A model generated the notes under the pieces. It was not told the origin of the DNA. It saw only the letters and a list, made by a program, of their open reading frames with translations, and searched no databases. A DNA stretch of 64,000 bases from Haplosporangium gracile. Taxonomy: Eukaryota > Mortierellomycota > Mortierellomycetes > Mortierellales > Mortierellaceae. The stretch is from positions 268 through 64,267 of the forward strand of contig JAAAUF010000082.1 of the NCBI GenBank assembly GCA_015499985.1. Reading direction: 5' to 3'. The translations under genes were made by a program, and so were the position numbers. Below are positions 62,153 through 64,000 of this stretch, piece by piece (position 1 is the first letter of the stretch; each line of letters begins with the position of its first letter).

Positions 62153-62990
62153 TTTTGTTGATTGTTTGAACGAGAGAGAGTAAAAAAGGGAAGTTGCACC
62201 AATAAGGTCATGGTTCGACCAGGTGGGTATCCAATTCCAAATATTATTGTTTCTTTGAAGGGAGAAAAGTCACATAGGAATTATCAGGGACAATTGAATT
62301 GGGTTAGGTCTGGTTGTCTGGCTGTCTGCGATTGAATACTCGAGAACAGAACAAAGAGACCGATTCAATTGAGTCCGAAGGATTACGAGTAAGAAAAAAA
62401 ACTTTCCAACCGTCCGTTGGTCTTTCCGTCCGTCCGATCGGGTGTTGTTCAATTCTCTTTTTGTTATTCTTTTTTTTTCTAACATTGTATTCATCATTAT
62501 TCACTCTTGGCTCGCTCACACCACATACACACACGCACGCTTTTAGTGGTCTGTTTGCATGTCTATCAATCACACTGCTCCCCCTGTGAGTGTCTTGTGC
62601 GTGGACTCGTGAGGATCCATTATTTTAACGACTTGAATGAAAAAATGGAAGAAAACCTAAGAGAGAAGGAAGGAGGCACACGGAGGAGTCAGAGAGAGGA
62701 AGAAAGAAATATAAAGAAAGAAGAAGGGATGAGAGAGAGGGATAAAGAAGGGAGATAAGGGATTGAAGGAGACATGAACAAGGACAAGAAAAAGAACGAG
62801 AAGAAGAGCGGTAATAGACATATACACATGGAGTTACAGAGGCATGTGTGCAAAAAGAAAGTAAAGAGAAGAAAGAAGTGCCATGCTGTGGACTTTCATT
62901 TCATCTCCTTCTCTTACAAAGGAAGAAGTATGGCGTGTCTTTCTTTCCTTCCCTTTTGTCTTTTCTGAATAAAAAGGACACTCGACCCCC

Positions 62991-63640
62991 AAAACCTTTT
63001 TTTTTTTTCTTCTTTTTACTTTTATTATTCTCTGTGCCTCAAATACCCAATCCTCCTATCTCCTTCTCCTCTTCTCTTCGTCTCTTCCCTTCTCTTCTCT
63101 TCTTTGTCGATTGACCTTCTTCCCTCCTACCCACCTCCTCTTCTTCAACATCATCGCACCCTTCCTTCTTTTCTCTTCATTACTACTTCTCTTTCTTTTC
63201 AATACGTATTCAATTACAACAAAAAGAACAAAAAGAGTCGAATCTCGTTCCCTCCCCTTACGCATATATAGTTCTTCTCCACTTTTCAACGTTCAAATCA
63301 TCTTTACTCTTTTGGGTCAACCCTCGAAACACAAACTCCAATTCAGTTTTCTTTGTATCCCCCACTTCCTTCGCTTCCACCATCTCTTCTTTCATCTCTC
63401 ATCAACGCAGTTCATCACCGCCAACTCATCGTCAACGCTCATTCACCTCTTACGGCACATACCAACAAACCAAGCTAACCAGCAAGCAAAGTACTTACTC
63501 CTCACTTGCTAATATACCATTCGATCTTCTCCTTTCGGAAAGGCATTTCGATCCCCCCCCCCTCTCCCTCCCTCTCCCTCCCCCTCTCCTCCTCATTCGC
63601 CTTCTATCTTTCACTTGATCCAAGTCTAAAAGGTAAGGAT
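62991..63640 (+). promoter_or_regulatory. Pyrimidine-rich leader of a probable gene beyond the right edge
   Basis: C/T-rich DNA on the + strand spans about 650 bases, shifting to C/A-rich words (ACCAACAAACCAAGC) near 63465, as in the leaders of the genes at 9081, 25307 and 39629. It ends in CTAAAAG followed by GTAAGGATC at about 63632, which would serve as a splice donor. I infer a 5' untranslated exon with its intron running out of the window. No coding sequence is visible, so the product is unknown. Confidence 0.35.
63553..63590 (-). other. Potential G-quadruplex (C-run cluster on + strand)
   Basis: The + strand has a run of ten C followed by CCC, CCC, CCC and CCCCC blocks separated by one to three bases. 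The - strand therefore carries at least four G-runs of three or more with short loops, the standard pattern for an intramolecular G-quadruplex. It lies in the presumed leader near the right edge. Confidence 0.6.
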
Positions 63641-64000
63641 CACAAACGTTCTGTGATTACAGTTGCGCCTTGTTTCCAATGGTGACCTATGACTAGAGTT
63701 TTCTTTCTCTTTCCCTTGTTATTCTTTGTTTTTTTTGGGGTTTCCTCCGATAACAATTGCGATTGATCGGATTCCGAGTACAAGATAGAGTGGCATGGTG
63801 GATATGAGCAAGAAAAGAAAAGAAGAGAAAAAGAAGGAAAAAAGGGGAATAATACAACGGCGGGTGCTGTTATGTGTTGTGTATGTACTGTGTGTACGGT
63901 GTGTATGTATGGATAAAGAGTGTGTTGCTGCTGTAGGGTTATGTCATGTTGCAAAAAGGAAAAAAAGCGGTGGCCTGGAAGGGCACTCCCTATTGGTTCC

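Larger units (their letters stand above)
51951..62990. other. Gene-free interval with orphan C/T-rich patches
   Basis: I see no supportable coding region. C/T-rich stretches on the + strand at about 51990-52190, 53390-53520, 54610-54890 and 55400-55700 look like the leaders seen before real genes, yet no readable protein follows. A hairpin with a G11 loop lies at 58471-58510, a CTG-type tract at 62131-62152, and a 43-codon frame at 59581-59712 with ordinary amino-acid composition. Non-coding transcripts, decayed genes or regulatory DNA are all possible. Confidence 0.5.

Noticed and set aside
1..64000. CRISPR array, prophage, operon or bacterial-type ribosome binding sites
   Set aside because: All supported genes contain spliceosomal introns; simple repeats lack the unit-spacer structure of CRISPR.

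Overview
The window looks like nuclear DNA of an early-diverging filamentous fungus, most likely Mortierellomycota or a close Mucoromycota relative. Support comes from GT-AG introns in every gene, Gln/His-rich regulators with mixed CAA/CAG codons, a cytoplasmic dynein subunit, and a yeast-type vacuolar cation-chloride cotransporter. The genus is an inference from general style, not from a marker gene. Seven protein genes can be modelled with phase-consistent splicing. No tRNA, rRNA, CRISPR array or intact transposon was recognised. Two short assembly gaps are present (15884-15926 and 36834-36850).

Layout. 1-7.2 kb shows no gene. 7.2-15.7 kb is a + strand GATA-family transcription factor with a long pyrimidine-rich leader and a 3.5 kb intron. 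It converges on a - strand gene (18.6-16.4 kb) for a Ser-rich protein with a coiled coil and an acidic tail, which I do not recognise. 19-24.5 kb is empty of genes. 25.3-28.0 kb (+) encodes a His/Gln-rich protein around an integrase-type HHCC zinc-binding domain, without integrase catalytic core. A decayed protein-kinase fragment lies at 28.4 kb. 35.3-29.1 kb (-) is a VHC1-like cation-chloride cotransporter, divergent from 36.6-38.4 kb (+), an aminocarboxymuconate-semialdehyde decarboxylase. Next in tandem is 39.6-43.1 kb (+), the dynein light intermediate chain, which converges on 45.3-43.6 kb (-), a UBA/zinc-finger/UBX Cdc48 cofactor. From 45.3 kb to the right edge, about 18.7 kb, no credible coding region is visible. 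The last kilobase looks like the leader of a gene beyond the edge.

The genes are not an operon or an evident biosynthetic cluster. They cover gene regulation (GATA, HHCC protein), vacuolar ion transport, tryptophan/kynurenine catabolism, microtubule transport and ubiquitin-Cdc48 proteostasis. The strongest candidates for something little described are the HHCC integrase-like regulator and the unrecognised coiled-coil protein. A recurring signal is strand-asymmetric C/T-rich sequence (on the sense strand) just upstream of start codons. Similar stretches also occur in gene-free DNA and inside the giant GATA intron, and may mark unannotated transcript starts.
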